Assembly: GCA_020073465.1 (NCBI GenBank)
Contig: JAIQFC010000024.1
Location: 43,492-107,491, forward strand
Direction of reading: 5' to 3'
Length of the DNA: 64,000 nt
Origin: Terriglobia bacterium
GTDB lineage: Bacteria > Acidobacteriota > Terriglobia > Terriglobales > Acidobacteriaceae
Numbering within the stretch: the first letter of the stretch is position 1; every line of letters begins with the position of its first letter. The notes under the pieces are model-generated. The model had not been told where the DNA came from. It did no database searches and saw only the letters and a program-made list of their open reading frames with translations. The position numbers and the translations under genes are program-made. This document shows positions 44,831 through 53,770 of the stretch, one piece after another.

Positions 44831-45015
44831 ATGACGACGCGTGAAGAGCTGCAAGCTGCTCTAATGCGAATGGATACAGCCAAGCAAGCCCTGCTGGAGT
44901 GCCTCGACCGCTCTGGGACGATTTCCGCTCACCAGGCCTTCTCAAAGAGATGAGGGAATCGATGGGAGAGTTCATGCGGCTGCTAAAGGAGCCGATGGAC
45001 GATCGCGATGAGTAG
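44831..45015 (+). CDS. Possible small protein, perhaps frameshifted
   Basis: ATG 44831 opens a 40-residue frame (MTTREELQAALMRMDTAKQ...) ending at TGA 44951-44953. An overlapping frame with ATG 44950 continues 21 codons to 45015 (MRESMGEFMRLLKEPMDDR). Together they look like one short, charged, helical protein of about 60 residues with a frame change near 44910-44945. No homologue is recognised and the ribosome-binding site is weak. Weakly supported. Confidence 0.3.
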
Positions 45016-45057
45016 CCGCGCAAGCCAGATCGACCACGGTCGACATCCGTGCGCAAT

Positions 45058-45086
45058 TTGAAACGCCGCGCCAAGCTCTGTATAAC
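45058..45086 (+). promoter_or_regulatory. Predicted sigma70-type promoter
   Basis: TTGAAA (45058-45063), 17 bp, TATAAC (45081-45086), 5/6 matches each to consensus. The start point would be near 45093, just before the small membrane protein gene at 45105. Confidence 0.68.
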
Positions 45087-45104
45087 TTCCGGAGACGCAA
45101 ATCC

Positions 45105-45494
45105 TTGCCGGAAGCCGCTTCCAATCCGCCCTCAGGCGCCAGGCCTCGTCGCTGGACCATCCTCGCAGCCGGCATGCTACTGGTCGCTCTTGCCCTGGTC
45201 GTGATCTACACGAGTCGCGGAGCATTCTTTAGTCCCATTGCTCTGGTCGTCGTAGCGGCAATCGGGCTCGCCGCCCTCCTGCTGCAGCTTCGTCTGCGTC
45301 AGGATCTGAGCGCAGCGGTTCATGCCCCTTTGTGGCTGAATGTGCTTGGAGTTGTCTGTGCGATTGGAGCTGTATTCGCTGACGTCTTGCACGTCAGCCC
45401 TGGCCTGATGCTAGTGGCTGCCCTGGGGGCCGTGGTCTGCTTCGCCATCAGCGGCATCATCGTACTCGACGCCCTCCGTAAACGACGGACGTAG
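45105..45494 (+). CDS. Small integral membrane protein
   Basis: 129 residues with four hydrophobic helices (about 18-37, 43-60, 74-95 and 98-120) after a short Pro-rich N-terminus, and a basic end (DALRKRRT). It starts at TTG 45105 with GGAG 10 nt upstream. The consensus-like promoter 20 bp before it supports expression and argues against a start further upstream. No family recognised. Confidence 0.6.
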   Translation: MPEAASNPPSGARPRRWTILAAGMLLVALALVVIYTSRGAFFSPIALVVVAAIGLAALLLQLRLRQDLSAAVHAPLWLNVLGVVCAIGAVFADVLHVSPGLMLVAALGAVVCFAISGIIVLDALRKRRT

Positions 45495-45559
45495 GCCGCA
45501 CTCGCCTTCCGCTCTTTGGGACTGGACCCGAGGACTGAACCCAAGAGCTGTCCGCCGAC

Positions 45560-46432
45560 TTACGGCTTGAATTCCACCGCGACCGTGGTCTCCACAACTG
45601 CCGGCTCTCCATTCACCCGATACGGCTCAAACTTCCACCAGCGCAAGGCATCCATCGCTGACCGCGCCAGCACGTCGGGCCCATTCATGGGGTACATGCC
45701 CACCACGGAACCATCCCGCCCCACCACGATCTCGAGCACGATGATGCCTTGCAGATTTGCCTTCCGCGCCCCTCCCGGATAGTCCGGCTCAACTTTGTGG
45801 ACGAGCAGTTTCTCCATGACCTCGGCTGGAACCTGCACTCGCGGCTGGTCTGCGGAAGCCATCCCATGATCGGGCAGCCCGGCCTCCAGCTCGTTCCAGG
45901 CGCGATTCCAGCGCCACCAGAAGATCACCGCAAGAATCGCAGCTAGAACGAGGAGCAACGTCCATACACTTCGGTGACGCTTTCGATTCGGTTTGTCCGT
46001 CACGCTCGGGCTGGATGCGTCCCGAGTTCCGCCACCTTGATCCTCCATCTCGCTCATGGAACTGTGTTCGGCCTCGCCTTCCGCTTTGGACTGCGCGGTC
46101 CAGTGACGGATCGCCGCCTGCTGCTCCGCCGACAGGCCCACGAATTCCATTCCACACTGCAGGGTGTCCTGATGCCGTACGAGCGCCCACGTCCGCAGGG
46201 AATCGGCGGTGAGCGGTAGACGAACCTCAACTCCAACCGCCTCGCCCGGCAACAACTCCCCGGCCAGGACGGCTGCCAGGCCGCACTCGCAGAGATTCAC
46301 CAAACGTCCCGGCAGCGTATCCGGAATACCAGACCGCAAGACCGTCACATCAAGCGGCGCCCGCACGAGGAATCTAGGAACGCGCCTGCGCGAAGGTCCG
46401 TCCCACCCGTACGTTTGTAGTCCCGCAGCCAT
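45560..46432 (-). CDS. PilZ domain - TonB C-terminal domain fusion protein
   Basis: A 290-residue single-pass membrane protein. The N-terminal cytoplasmic PilZ-like domain (about 14-115) has the c-di-GMP Arg motif (SRRRVPRF) and NLCECGL where (D/N)xSxxG is expected, with Cys for Ser. A charged linker precedes a membrane helix (about 156-175). The periplasmic TonB C-terminal domain (about 205-290) has the usual VEPDYPGGARKANLQG, GRDGSVVGMY and ALRWWKFEPYRVNG. It could couple c-di-GMP to an outer-membrane or envelope process. No ExbBD or receptor gene is adjacent. Confidence 0.85.
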   Translation of the reverse strand: MAAGLQTYGWDGPSRRRVPRFLVRAPLDVTVLRSGIPDTLPGRLVNLCECGLAAVLAGELLPGEAVGVEVRLPLTADSLRTWALVRHQDTLQCGMEFVGLSAEQQAAIRHWTAQSKAEGEAEHSSMSEMEDQGGGTRDASSPSVTDKPNRKRHRSVWTLLLVLAAILAVIFWWRWNRAWNELEAGLPDHGMASADQPRVQVPAEVMEKLLVHKVEPDYPGGARKANLQGIIVLEIVVGRDGSVVGMYPMNGPDVLARSAMDALRWWKFEPYRVNGEPAVVETTVAVEFKP

Positions 46433-46529
46433 GCTTTTCCCTCAGGGATGAAAACTCGCTATTCCGCATCCTCCACGGCTTTTTCCGGCGTCCCGTGCCA
46501 CGGAATTCTTTCTGTTGAAGACGCCCACT

Positions 46530-47204
46530 TCAGCGGTGCAACTCCACTATCTCGCTTCCCCTCGCGAATAGAACAGTGCTCGCCATCCCGATAAACAAAC
46601 CGTGCTCAACCACACCCGGCATATCGCTTAGCTGGCGCGCCAGCCCGTCAGCGTCAGGAATCTCTCCAAAGTGGCAATCGAGAATGTGATTGTTCTCGTC
46701 GGTTACGTAGGGTTTCCCGTTCTCCGTCCGCAACCGGACCTCGGCTCCCAATGAGGCAATTCTTTTCGCCACCAGCGTCTGAGCAAACTGAATGACTTCC
46801 ACAGGCAGCGGAAATTTCCCCAGCACTGGCACGCGCTTCGTGGCGTCGGCCACAATCACAAGTTGCCTGGTCGCCGAAGCAACAATCTTCTCCCGCAGAA
46901 GCGCGCCTCCGCCACCCTTGATTAGTCTCAGCTGCGGATCAACCTCGTCTGCCCCATCTACGGTCACGGCAATTTCCTGACACTCATCCAGAGTGGCCAG
47001 CGGAATCCCCAGGCTCAGGGCCAGCTCTTTCGAGCGCACAGAAGTTGGGATGCCACGAATCCGCAGCCCATTTCTCACCTGCTCGCCCAGCAACCGGATG
47101 AAGTGGGCCGCCGTCGAACCTGTGCCTAGCCCTACAACCTGACCATCTTTGATGAACCGCAAGCTCGCCCGTGCCGCCGCTTCCTTCTCTTGATCATTGG
47201 CCAT
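46530..47204 (-). CDS. rpiA: Ribose-5-phosphate isomerase A
   Basis: Interconverts ribose-5-phosphate and ribulose-5-phosphate. The 224-residue protein has VGLGTGSTAAHFI, TVDGADEVD (catalytic Asp), IKGGGGALLREKI with the catalytic Glu and Lys neighbourhood, and VADATKRV. ATG 47204 gives the standard N-terminus; the upstream in-frame ATG at 47255 is unsupported. Confidence 0.95.
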   Translation of the reverse strand: MANDQEKEAAARASLRFIKDGQVVGLGTGSTAAHFIRLLGEQVRNGLRIRGIPTSVRSKELALSLGIPLATLDECQEIAVTVDGADEVDPQLRLIKGGGGALLREKIVASATRQLVIVADATKRVPVLGKFPLPVEVIQFAQTLVAKRIASLGAEVRLRTENGKPYVTDENNHILDCHFGEIPDADGLARQLSDMPGVVEHGLFIGMASTVLFARGSEIVELHR

Positions 47205-47299
47205 AGAGTTTCTGGTGGATCTCATCCCGCAGGATCTTCTCCGTGATCCCTGCACTTTGTTCCCGCGCTCTCTGCGACGGAGTTTCTAGAAACTGGAAT

Positions 47300-47491
47300 T
47301 CAGCCCAGACTCCTCTCCGTGTAGATCAAATATGCTGCCAGCACCAGCCCAAACAACACGGTCAGAATCGTAATCAAATCCAGCACAACTCCGGCGGGCT
47401 GAAACGTGCCGGCATCCAGTTGTGCGCGGGTTTTGCGATAGCGCAGCAGGCCCGCTGTAACCATCACCACACCGCCAACGATGGAACTCAT
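47300..47491 (-). pseudogene. DUF202-like membrane protein fragment
   Basis: 63 codons with two membrane helices around a basic loop (LLRYRKTRAQLDAGTFQP). They match the second half of small DUF202/YidH-type membrane proteins, which are usually 100-120 residues. The first helix with its LAWxRT motif is missing; an in-frame stop (TGA) lies about 16 codons before the ATG. Probably an N-terminally truncated gene, though a short functional version cannot be excluded. Confidence 0.5.
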
Positions 47492-47559
47492 GCCCAGCCG
47501 AGTAACGGCTGGGAATCCGAGTGAGTCGATTGTCTTTCATGAATCCCCGCCCGAAGAGT

Positions 47560-49068
47560 CTAAGGCTTGAGCGTAAGGAAGGCTACACCATATCCGTCCA
47601 GTGTGATCGTCATCTGTGCCGCCGGTGTCGCCGAGGTCTCGGACGGGCCGGCTGCTGCGTTCGTATTCGCATCCATGACCAGCAAGCTCCCGCTGGAAAA
47701 TGCGCCCAGCGCGGAGACATCCACCATCACAGTCCGCGACGCACCGGGCCCATTATTGTCAGCTGCAGCATCGACGGCGTGATTGGCCACCATGATCACG
47801 ACACTACCATCGCCGTTCGCTACCGGGAGCACTTCCAGGTCAGCGCTGTCCGTCGCCGTGTATTGCAGCAGGTCTGCTCCTGGAGGCGAGGGAAACTTTC
47901 GCCCCAGCCAGTAATCCACCCAATAACTGAGTTGCAACTGGCCAGTCGCAGCATTCATCTCTCCGTACTGCGCGTCCGCTCCGAAATCCCAGTGATACAG
48001 CGCCTGTGCCCCCGCCTTTCCCAGCTGCGAAAAAACGTACGGCCGCCACGCCGCAAAGAATGCGCTTGATCCGCGCTGGTCGGTGACGAATACCTGTCCG
48101 GGATTGCAGGTGCTCATGCCATTCGCGCCCTGAAAATCGGCGTTCACGTTGTTCTCCGTCACCCACACAGGGACGGAAACCAATGTCGGGTTCGTGGCCA
48201 TTTGCGAGTAGAAAAACTGGACGTCCGAGGCAAAACCAGGGACCGTGCTGAAGACTTGCACGTCGCTATCTTTCTGATTGCAAGACGAGTAGAAATGCGT
48301 TGCCATCACGTCCACCTGCGCAGTCACACCACTCACGAACGGGGGCACCCACTTCGATGCCTCTCCGCCGAAGTCGGCCAATTCTAAAGCGACGAACCTG
48401 AGACTTGGATCGATCGCCTGCATCGCGGGCACGACGGTGTTGTACATCTGCACGTACTGTTCAGGATGATCGTTCAGGTTGTTGTTGATGTTTGGCTCGT
48501 TGTAGATTCCCCACCACGTGATCGGAATCCCGCTGGGTGAAGCGTGAGAACCGTCCGGAGCTACGAACCCGCCCGGAACGTTGTAGTACTGCACCAGGTT
48601 CTGGGCATACCCGGCAAACTGGGCAAACGTGCCATCCAGGAAGCTGTTGCTGCTGTTGCCGCTGTTGTACATGAACGGAGGCGCTTTCGCGATCTGAAAC
48701 TCCGGACTCTGATCTCCTACCGCGAGCACCGGCTGCGTGATCGCATCGAGAATGGTGAAGTCCCACATGCTTGCTGAAGTCTGTGGCACTCCCTGCGAAA
48801 TCCCCTGCAGCCGGATGTGCTGCGGTTGCAGATTTCCCAGCGGAGTCGTCGCGTTGGGAAAGTCCTGAAAGAAAGTGTAGTCCCACTCCGCAGGCTGGAA
48901 CGAGGTCGACATGGCAACACCGAACTTGCCGCTGACGGTCTTGCTAATCGTTGCCGAGGCCGATGCACCACCGCCTCCGCCGCCAGGCGAGCCCATTCCA
49001 CCCCCGCCGCACCCCAACGCGCCCGTCAGCAGAAAAAAGGCAGCCGCGATTCTCAACCGTTGGACCAT
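47560..49068 (-). CDS. Secreted glycoside-hydrolase-like lipoprotein
   Basis: 502 residues. A signal peptide runs into GALGCGGGG, a lipobox-like Cys (position -3 is atypical) followed by a Gly-rich tether. The remainder resembles a clan-A (beta/alpha)8 glycosidase: WWGIYNEPN supplies a candidate acid/base Glu and VPVWVTENN a candidate nucleophile Glu, spaced as in GH39/GH51-like enzymes. A beta-sandwich C-terminal domain follows (SVVIMVANHAV to GYGVAFLTL). Exact family and substrate are not determined. Probably surface- or periplasm-anchored and monocistronic. Confidence 0.72.
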   Translation of the reverse strand: MVQRLRIAAAFFLLTGALGCGGGGMGSPGGGGGGASASATISKTVSGKFGVAMSTSFQPAEWDYTFFQDFPNATTPLGNLQPQHIRLQGISQGVPQTSASMWDFTILDAITQPVLAVGDQSPEFQIAKAPPFMYNSGNSSNSFLDGTFAQFAGYAQNLVQYYNVPGGFVAPDGSHASPSGIPITWWGIYNEPNINNNLNDHPEQYVQMYNTVVPAMQAIDPSLRFVALELADFGGEASKWVPPFVSGVTAQVDVMATHFYSSCNQKDSDVQVFSTVPGFASDVQFFYSQMATNPTLVSVPVWVTENNVNADFQGANGMSTCNPGQVFVTDQRGSSAFFAAWRPYVFSQLGKAGAQALYHWDFGADAQYGEMNAATGQLQLSYWVDYWLGRKFPSPPGADLLQYTATDSADLEVLPVANGDGSVVIMVANHAVDAAADNNGPGASRTVMVDVSALGAFSSGSLLVMDANTNAAAGPSETSATPAAQMTITLDGYGVAFLTLKP

Positions 49069-49128
49069 GACTGCGTATTCTAAACTGAAGAATATCGATT
49101 TTGCTGAAAGATCTGTTGCCCGGGCGCA

Positions 49129-49917
49129 CTATCCCGCGATCATCTTCCCCAGAATCTCCTTCAAGATCTTCGCCGCCACTGTGGCCGTCACCCCCGCAAC
49201 GTCCTGCACTGGGTTGAACTCCACGACGTCCGCTCCCACAATTTTTCCCTCAATGGCATGCAGATGAGTGATCGCCTCCCGCACCGACATTCCGCCCGGC
49301 TCCCGGTGCGAGATCCCGGGGGCAAATGCCGGATCTAGAACGTCAATGTCAAGAGTAACGTAGACCGGTCCCCGCGCCTTGAGACGGTCATAAGCCGGCA
49401 AGGATCGCATCTCGACCACTTCCACGCCGAACCTTGCAGCCTGTTCCCGCTGATGGCCATTCATCGTGCGAATGCCCACCTGCACCAGCCGCTTCGCCAG
49501 CCCTTCCTCCATGATTCGCGCGAATGGACACGCATGCGAGAGCCGGTTTCCATCCAGTTCGTCATACAGATCCGGATGCGCATCGAAGTGAATCACCGTC
49601 AGATCGGGATGGCGCGCCGCGAATGCCTTAACAATGGGATACGTAATCGAGTGGTCGCCGCCCAGCAAAACCGGGCTTTCCCCCTTTTCCAGCAACGCGC
49701 CCACGGCCGCCTCAATGGCGGTGAACGCAGTGCTGTCGTTCAGCGCGAGATCCCCGGCATCCGCGAAGGCGCCCGCAGCGCCGAGATCTATCCCTGACTC
49801 TGTCCACTTATTAGAAGCGTCACAGCGCATGGCCTCGCGTATCTTCGGCGGCGCTTCCGCGGTCCCGCGCAGGTACGACGAGTTCGCGTCAAAAGGAATT
49901 CCTAAGAGAGTTGGCAT
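49129..49917 (-). CDS. Agmatinase/arginase family ureohydrolase
   Basis: A 262-residue binuclear Mn enzyme with all metal motifs: LGGDHSIT, HFDAHPDLYD, a SHACPF segment and TLDIDVLDPAFAPG. The N-terminus is short (MPTLLGIPFDANSS). The frame continues upstream to 50091 across a hairpin and is rejected. Agmatinase (agmatine to putrescine and urea), arginase or guanidinobutyrase are all possible. The neighbouring class III aminotransferase upstream on the same strand suggests arginine/polyamine or omega-amino acid catabolism. Confidence 0.87.
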   Translation of the reverse strand: MPTLLGIPFDANSSYLRGTAEAPPKIREAMRCDASNKWTESGIDLGAAGAFADAGDLALNDSTAFTAIEAAVGALLEKGESPVLLGGDHSITYPIVKAFAARHPDLTVIHFDAHPDLYDELDGNRLSHACPFARIMEEGLAKRLVQVGIRTMNGHQREQAARFGVEVVEMRSLPAYDRLKARGPVYVTLDIDVLDPAFAPGISHREPGGMSVREAITHLHAIEGKIVGADVVEFNPVQDVAGVTATVAAKILKEILGKMIAG

Positions 49918-49983
49918 GGTCCGAGTCGATCCCTCGCGGGCGCGAGTGTAACACTCCAAAGACGAAATTTTCGGGACAGGGTA

Positions 49984-50017
49984 CCCCACCCTTCCGCGTT
50001 TGCCGCGGAGGGTGGGG
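49984..50017. repeat. Long hairpin between aminotransferase and ureohydrolase genes
   Basis: CCCCACCC-T-TCCGCG, a 5-nt loop, then CGCGGA-GGGTGGGG: a 14-bp stem with one bulge, followed on the plus strand by TTTTGA. Because the genes on both sides run on the minus strand, where no U-run follows, it is more likely a dispersed palindromic element or mRNA-stabilising hairpin than a terminator. Confidence 0.6.
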
Positions 50018-50035
50018 TTTTGACTTGGTGGATAC

Positions 50036-51400
50036 CTACTCGCTCTTGCCCACGATCCGAATGCACTCTTCGAGAACATCGACCGCGACATCAGCTTCTT
50101 CCTTGGTCACGACCAGGGGCGGACACAGCCGGATCGTGCTCGGCCCGCAGCCCAGGAACAGGATGCCGCGCTCGAATGCCAACTCGACAATACGGTCGCG
50201 CTCCGCGTTTCCGTATTCCTTGGTCAGCTTGTCCTTGACGATCTCGACCCCGATCATCAGCCCGCGTCCGCGCACATCGCCGACCAGCTTCAGCTTCGAA
50301 GGCCAGCCCGCCATGCGCTTCAGGATGTGGTCTCCCACGCTGGCGGAGTTCGCCAGCAGGTGTTCCTTCTCGATCACGTCGAGGGTGGCTAGCGCGGCAG
50401 CGATTGCTACCGGATTGCCGCCAAAAGTCGAGGCGTGCGACCCCGGAACCCAGTCCATGATCTCCGCCCGCGTCATCGTGACGCCCAGTGGCATACCGGA
50501 CGCAACGCCCTTCGCCATGCAGACCATGTCCGGCTCGACCCCGGTGTGCTCGACCGCCCACCACTTCCCGGTGCGGCCAATGCCACTCTGTACTTCGTCC
50601 ACCACCAGCAGAATGCCGTGCCGGTCGCAGATGCGCCGCAGTTCCTGCATGAAGATGGTTGGAGCAATGACATATCCACCTTCGCCCTGCACCGGTTCAA
50701 CAAAGATGGCCGCCACTTCCTCGGGAGGCAGCGTGGTCTTGAACAACTTCTCTTCAATGAACCGCGCACAGCCGAGTGCGAAGTTGTCGGCCTCCTGCGC
50801 GCCGCCAACACATCCGCGGTAGACGTCGGGATAGCGCACGTGCGTCACTCCCGGCACAAGCGGCGCGAATCGCCGCCTCTGCTGTGGCTTCGATGCGGTC
50901 AGCGATAGCGCGCCCATGGTGCGTCCATGGAACGCGCCGAAGAACGCAATCACGTTCTGGCGTTTGGTGTGATAGCGCGCCAGCTTCAACGCGCACTCAA
51001 CCGCCTCGGCGCCCGAGTTGCCGTAGTAAATGCGGTGCGGGCCAGGCATGGGCGCGATCTTCGACAGCCGCCCCGCCAGTTCCACCATGTTCTCGTAGTA
51101 GAAGTCAGTGCCCGACATGTGAATCAGTTCGCCGGCCTGTTTCTGAATGGCAGCCACGACGTGGGGGTGGCAGTGACCAGTAGAAGTCACGGCGATGCCG
51201 GCTGAGAAATCGAAGAACTCGTTGCCGTCCACGTCCGTGACGACGATGCCGCGGCCGCTCTTGGCCACCATCGGGTACGAACGGGTGTAGGACGGAGAAA
51301 TGTATTTCTGGTCGCCCTCGAGCACACGCTTGGCGTTGGGCCCGGGCAGGGCGGTCTTGATCTTGGGACCGATTGTTGCGGTCATGGTCTTGGTGGTCAT
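50036..51400 (-). CDS. Class III PLP-dependent aminotransferase (acetylornithine/GABA aminotransferase family)
   Basis: 454 residues. PLP-binding features: YYGNSGAEAVECALKLAR, FFGAFHGRTMGALS, LLVVDEVQSGIGRTGKW and the Schiff-base Lys in CMAKGVASGMPLG. GGAGG lies 5 nt before the ATG. The substrate may be acetylornithine, 4-aminobutyrate or a diamine. Placement upstream of the ureohydrolase favours a catabolic role on arginine- or putrescine-derived amines. A 33-bp stretch with two 13-bp direct repeats lies just upstream. Confidence 0.9.
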   Translation of the reverse strand: MTTKTMTATIGPKIKTALPGPNAKRVLEGDQKYISPSYTRSYPMVAKSGRGIVVTDVDGNEFFDFSAGIAVTSTGHCHPHVVAAIQKQAGELIHMSGTDFYYENMVELAGRLSKIAPMPGPHRIYYGNSGAEAVECALKLARYHTKRQNVIAFFGAFHGRTMGALSLTASKPQQRRRFAPLVPGVTHVRYPDVYRGCVGGAQEADNFALGCARFIEEKLFKTTLPPEEVAAIFVEPVQGEGGYVIAPTIFMQELRRICDRHGILLVVDEVQSGIGRTGKWWAVEHTGVEPDMVCMAKGVASGMPLGVTMTRAEIMDWVPGSHASTFGGNPVAIAAALATLDVIEKEHLLANSASVGDHILKRMAGWPSKLKLVGDVRGRGLMIGVEIVKDKLTKEYGNAERDRIVELAFERGILFLGCGPSTIRLCPPLVVTKEEADVAVDVLEECIRIVGKSE

Positions 51401-52037
51401 GGGATCCTCCGAAAAGCAGTGGCCAGTGGTTAGTGGCCAGTGGTCAGTAAGGGCAACCTCGGAGCACGGGTCTTGGTTCGGACGTACGCAGGCCGAGGCG
51501 AATCAGGCGGAGGATGGGAGTTAGTCGCTACCGAAGAGGCTGGGACGCGAGCGCGAGGGCAAGTTTGCCCGATAGCGCCGCGGACACACTAAGCAGTGCA
51601 GCCAGCACTCGGGCAGATGCGAATTGGGGTTCTTGCACAGCATCGGGGACGGTCAACATTACTGATTCATTATAGCTGGAAGGGACGAATGGCGTAACCC
51701 CCAAAAGTACCGAGGTCATCTTCGCTAAGTGATTGAGTCCTGGGGCAAGTCGTTGAGGTCGTGTTGCAAGTCGTTGAAAGTTTGCAAAAGCGGCCTGCGG
51801 GCTCGCCAGAGCGCGGCTTTTTCTCGCGGAGGTGTTGCCGGCCGCCCGTTGGTGGCCGGAGATTTCGTTGCGGCCTCGGGCGGCACAGGCTGCGCTGCTG
51901 CCATCGTCTGTGGTTCCCGCCCTTCGTAAAGAATACGAAGGACGGGGCACCCGCCGTTTCTTCTCGTGCCCACGAAGGGTCAAGGGCCTGGGCCACCCGC
52001 CCACGGGTTCAACTCGAAAACGACCGAACGATGATCA
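51401..52037. other. Intergenic region without a supported gene
   Basis: About 640 bp. At 51418-51444 the 13-mer AGTGGCCAGTGGT occurs twice with 14-bp spacing. Near 51900-52020 lie G+C-rich, palindrome-prone stretches. Open frames here have unlike compositions, no ribosome-binding sites and no recognisable domains. It may contain decayed coding sequence, since the DUF488 fragment on its right side is also truncated. Confidence 0.5.
51418..51444. repeat. 13-bp tandem direct repeat
   Basis: Two exact copies of AGTGGCCAGTGGT at 51418-51430 and 51432-51444, one base apart, in the leader of the aminotransferase gene. A loosely similar AGGCAGT-based repeat occurs near 61207-61237. Confidence 0.7.
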
Positions 52038-52298
52038 TTAAAATGGCGAATCGCGGCGTGGGTGGCGCAGGCCGCCCAGGCCGGGCATATGCGCGTACTT
52101 GATTCCCGCCGCGGCCAGGGATTCCGGGAAGGATTCCTTGTTAAATTGCGGATTGTGGCGTGAGCGCGGCACGGTGCGCACGTCCACCAGGCGCCTGACG
52201 CCATGCGCCTTCAGCAATTCGACGAACGTCTCCAGGGGCCGCGTAGAATGGCCGACGGTCAGCACCACGACCGGCGCTGCGGGAGCTCGCTTGGGCAT
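52038..52298 (-). pseudogene. DUF488 family protein, truncated
   Basis: 86 codons covering the N-terminal half of a DUF488 protein: LTVGHSTRPLETFVELLKAHGV, then RTVPRSRHNPQFN and PGLGGLRHPRRDSP. It then stops, where family members (about 150-190 residues) continue to a Cys-containing C-terminal half. The sequence beyond the stop is G+C-rich repeat-like DNA. The lost half suggests inactivation by deletion or insertion. ATG 52298 is the natural start. Confidence 0.72.
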
Positions 52299-52415
52299 AG
52301 CAGACCAAGATTAGCACGATGGAGCGCGCGATCGGCAAAGGCCCGGCACGGAAGAATTCGAACCGGTGGGCGGAGAGCGTGGGGCGCGAATCAGTCAGAA
52401 TAAGTTGGAACGGCA

Positions 52416-52880
52416 CTAGATGGGCTGGCCCGGTGTCGCCTCGTGCTCGGCCTGCGCTCCGCCGGCTAGCCGGCTGCACGCGTAAGCCGCAGCGCGCAGC
52501 GGAACGGACACGTGGACAGTTTCCGTTTGGTCGTCCACATCGATGACCAGTGCGTTGCCGACTTTGGCGATCTTGACGTGCTCGTGCCGGTTGTCAACCT
52601 GGACCAAGGGGCCGTCGGGGCAGCGCAGGAGCTCTTCGGTGGCCGCTCGGATGGTGGGCAGCCACGGTTGGAGCTGGCGCGAGACCTCGCGGACTTTCTC
52701 CTTGGGAACGAGCATGGCGCCGACGGGGAGCACCATCGCCGGGGCGATCACGCGGATGTGCTCGCCGCCGGGCGACTTGGACTGGACCTTCACCTGCACC
52801 ATTCCCATACTGCAGACAAAGGCGCCGGTCATGGTGACCAGGGTAACCGAGGCTCCCAGAATGGCTACGTTCGGGGTCAT
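52416..52880 (-). CDS. Unknown membrane-anchored protein, paralogue of the next gene upstream
   Basis: 154 residues from ATG 52880 (AAGGTGAT upstream). A hydrophobic N-terminal anchor (about 4-26) is followed by VQVKVQSKSPGGEHIRVIAPAMVLPVGAMLV, broken here for length as VQVKVQ... and ...IRVIAP. It shares a repeated layout with the upstream gene at 52999-53592: a strand with HIRV/RVRI, a helix ending in LPTI, and a segment reading VDNRHEHVKIAKVGNALVI. The pair is transcribed together (118-nt gap). No known family recognised. Confidence 0.65.
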   Translation of the reverse strand: MTPNVAILGASVTLVTMTGAFVCSMGMVQVKVQSKSPGGEHIRVIAPAMVLPVGAMLVPKEKVREVSRQLQPWLPTIRAATEELLRCPDGPLVQVDNRHEHVKIAKVGNALVIDVDDQTETVHVSVPLRAAAYACSRLAGGAQAEHEATPGQPI

Positions 52881-52998
52881 GGATATCACCTTCTTCCTGC
52901 TAAGGGTGCCACTTTCATTGAGCTGGGCGGCGCACACGCCTGGTCACATCGGGCAGAGGGGCCGACACCGGGCGCTGCGCGGTTGCGACCAGGCCCAC

Positions 52999-53592
52999 TC
53001 AATCGGCCACGTTCCGCGAGTCTACCCAGACCCGCACCGTACTGCTGTCATCGCTGACGGTGACCAGATCGACGTCCTGGTAATCACTCAGGACACGAAT
53101 CGCGGCCAGCACGTTGAGTTCGTCCTTTTCACCGGAGAGCAGGGCATTGACAACCGGAAACGGGACTTTGATGTTCACGGTCGAGTGGTGTTTGTGCTCG
53201 CCCGGTTGGGAGGTTTTTCGGTTGGCGGGGTCAAAGTCCTGAACTTTGATCAGCAGGAAGCCACCCGACTTTGCCACCCGGATGTCTTCGTGTGAGGACT
53301 CCACTCTGACGTACTCGTTGTCCTGGGCGTCGCGAACCGCCTCCAGCAGCGCGCGCAGGTCCACCCGGTCGAGGGTGTGTTCGTCTACCTTGATTTTGCC
53401 ATCGCGAAGTTTGTCGGCCTTGATCGTCGGCAGGACCTTCTCGGCCAGGCTCAGCGGGATATTGATGCGGACTCGTTCGCCGTCTTCTCCGGCTTCGATG
53501 ACTTTGACGTGCACCCAACGATCGGCAGCGGCTGCCAGGCCCGCCGTCGAAACCCACGCCAGTACCACCAGTGCCCATAGGTTGCGTCTCAT
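52999..53592 (-). CDS. Unknown exported protein, paralogue of the downstream gene
   Basis: 197 residues from ATG 53592 (GGAAGGAG 10 nt upstream) with a signal peptide ending GLAAAA. The mature part has WVHVKVIEAGEDGERVRIN, PLSLAEKVLPTI, then VRVESSHEDIRVAKSGGFL, and repeats a similar motif near the C-terminus (STVNIKVPFPVVNALLSG), giving two related halves. The second gene of the pair resembles one half plus a membrane anchor. Function unknown. The N-terminal open extension to 53898 is antisense to the transporter gene's upstream region and is rejected. Confidence 0.7.
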   Translation of the reverse strand: MRRNLWALVVLAWVSTAGLAAAADRWVHVKVIEAGEDGERVRINIPLSLAEKVLPTIKADKLRDGKIKVDEHTLDRVDLRALLEAVRDAQDNEYVRVESSHEDIRVAKSGGFLLIKVQDFDPANRKTSQPGEHKHHSTVNIKVPFPVVNALLSGEKDELNVLAAIRVLSDYQDVDLVTVSDDSSTVRVWVDSRNVAD

Positions 53593-53770
53593 GATTGCTT
53601 GGCTCCTTCCTAGACCCATTAACGCAAAGAGCCGTGAGAAAGTTCCGGGATTCTTTGGGGGCATCCCGGCAGATGGAGGCAGATGTGCCGGCAGCGAAGA
53701 CGGTTCTGCGTGCCGCTGGCTCAGTCGGAGCCGGGGGCGATATACTCTCCGGCCGGAGGGGCAAAGCGGG

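Noticed and set aside
49984..50017. Hairpin taken as terminator of the aminotransferase gene
   Set aside because: No U-run on the minus strand; kept as a hairpin element instead.
51528..52004. 158-codon minus-strand frame in the intergenic region
   Set aside because: No Shine-Dalgarno, no domain, mixed composition; overlaps other equally open frames.
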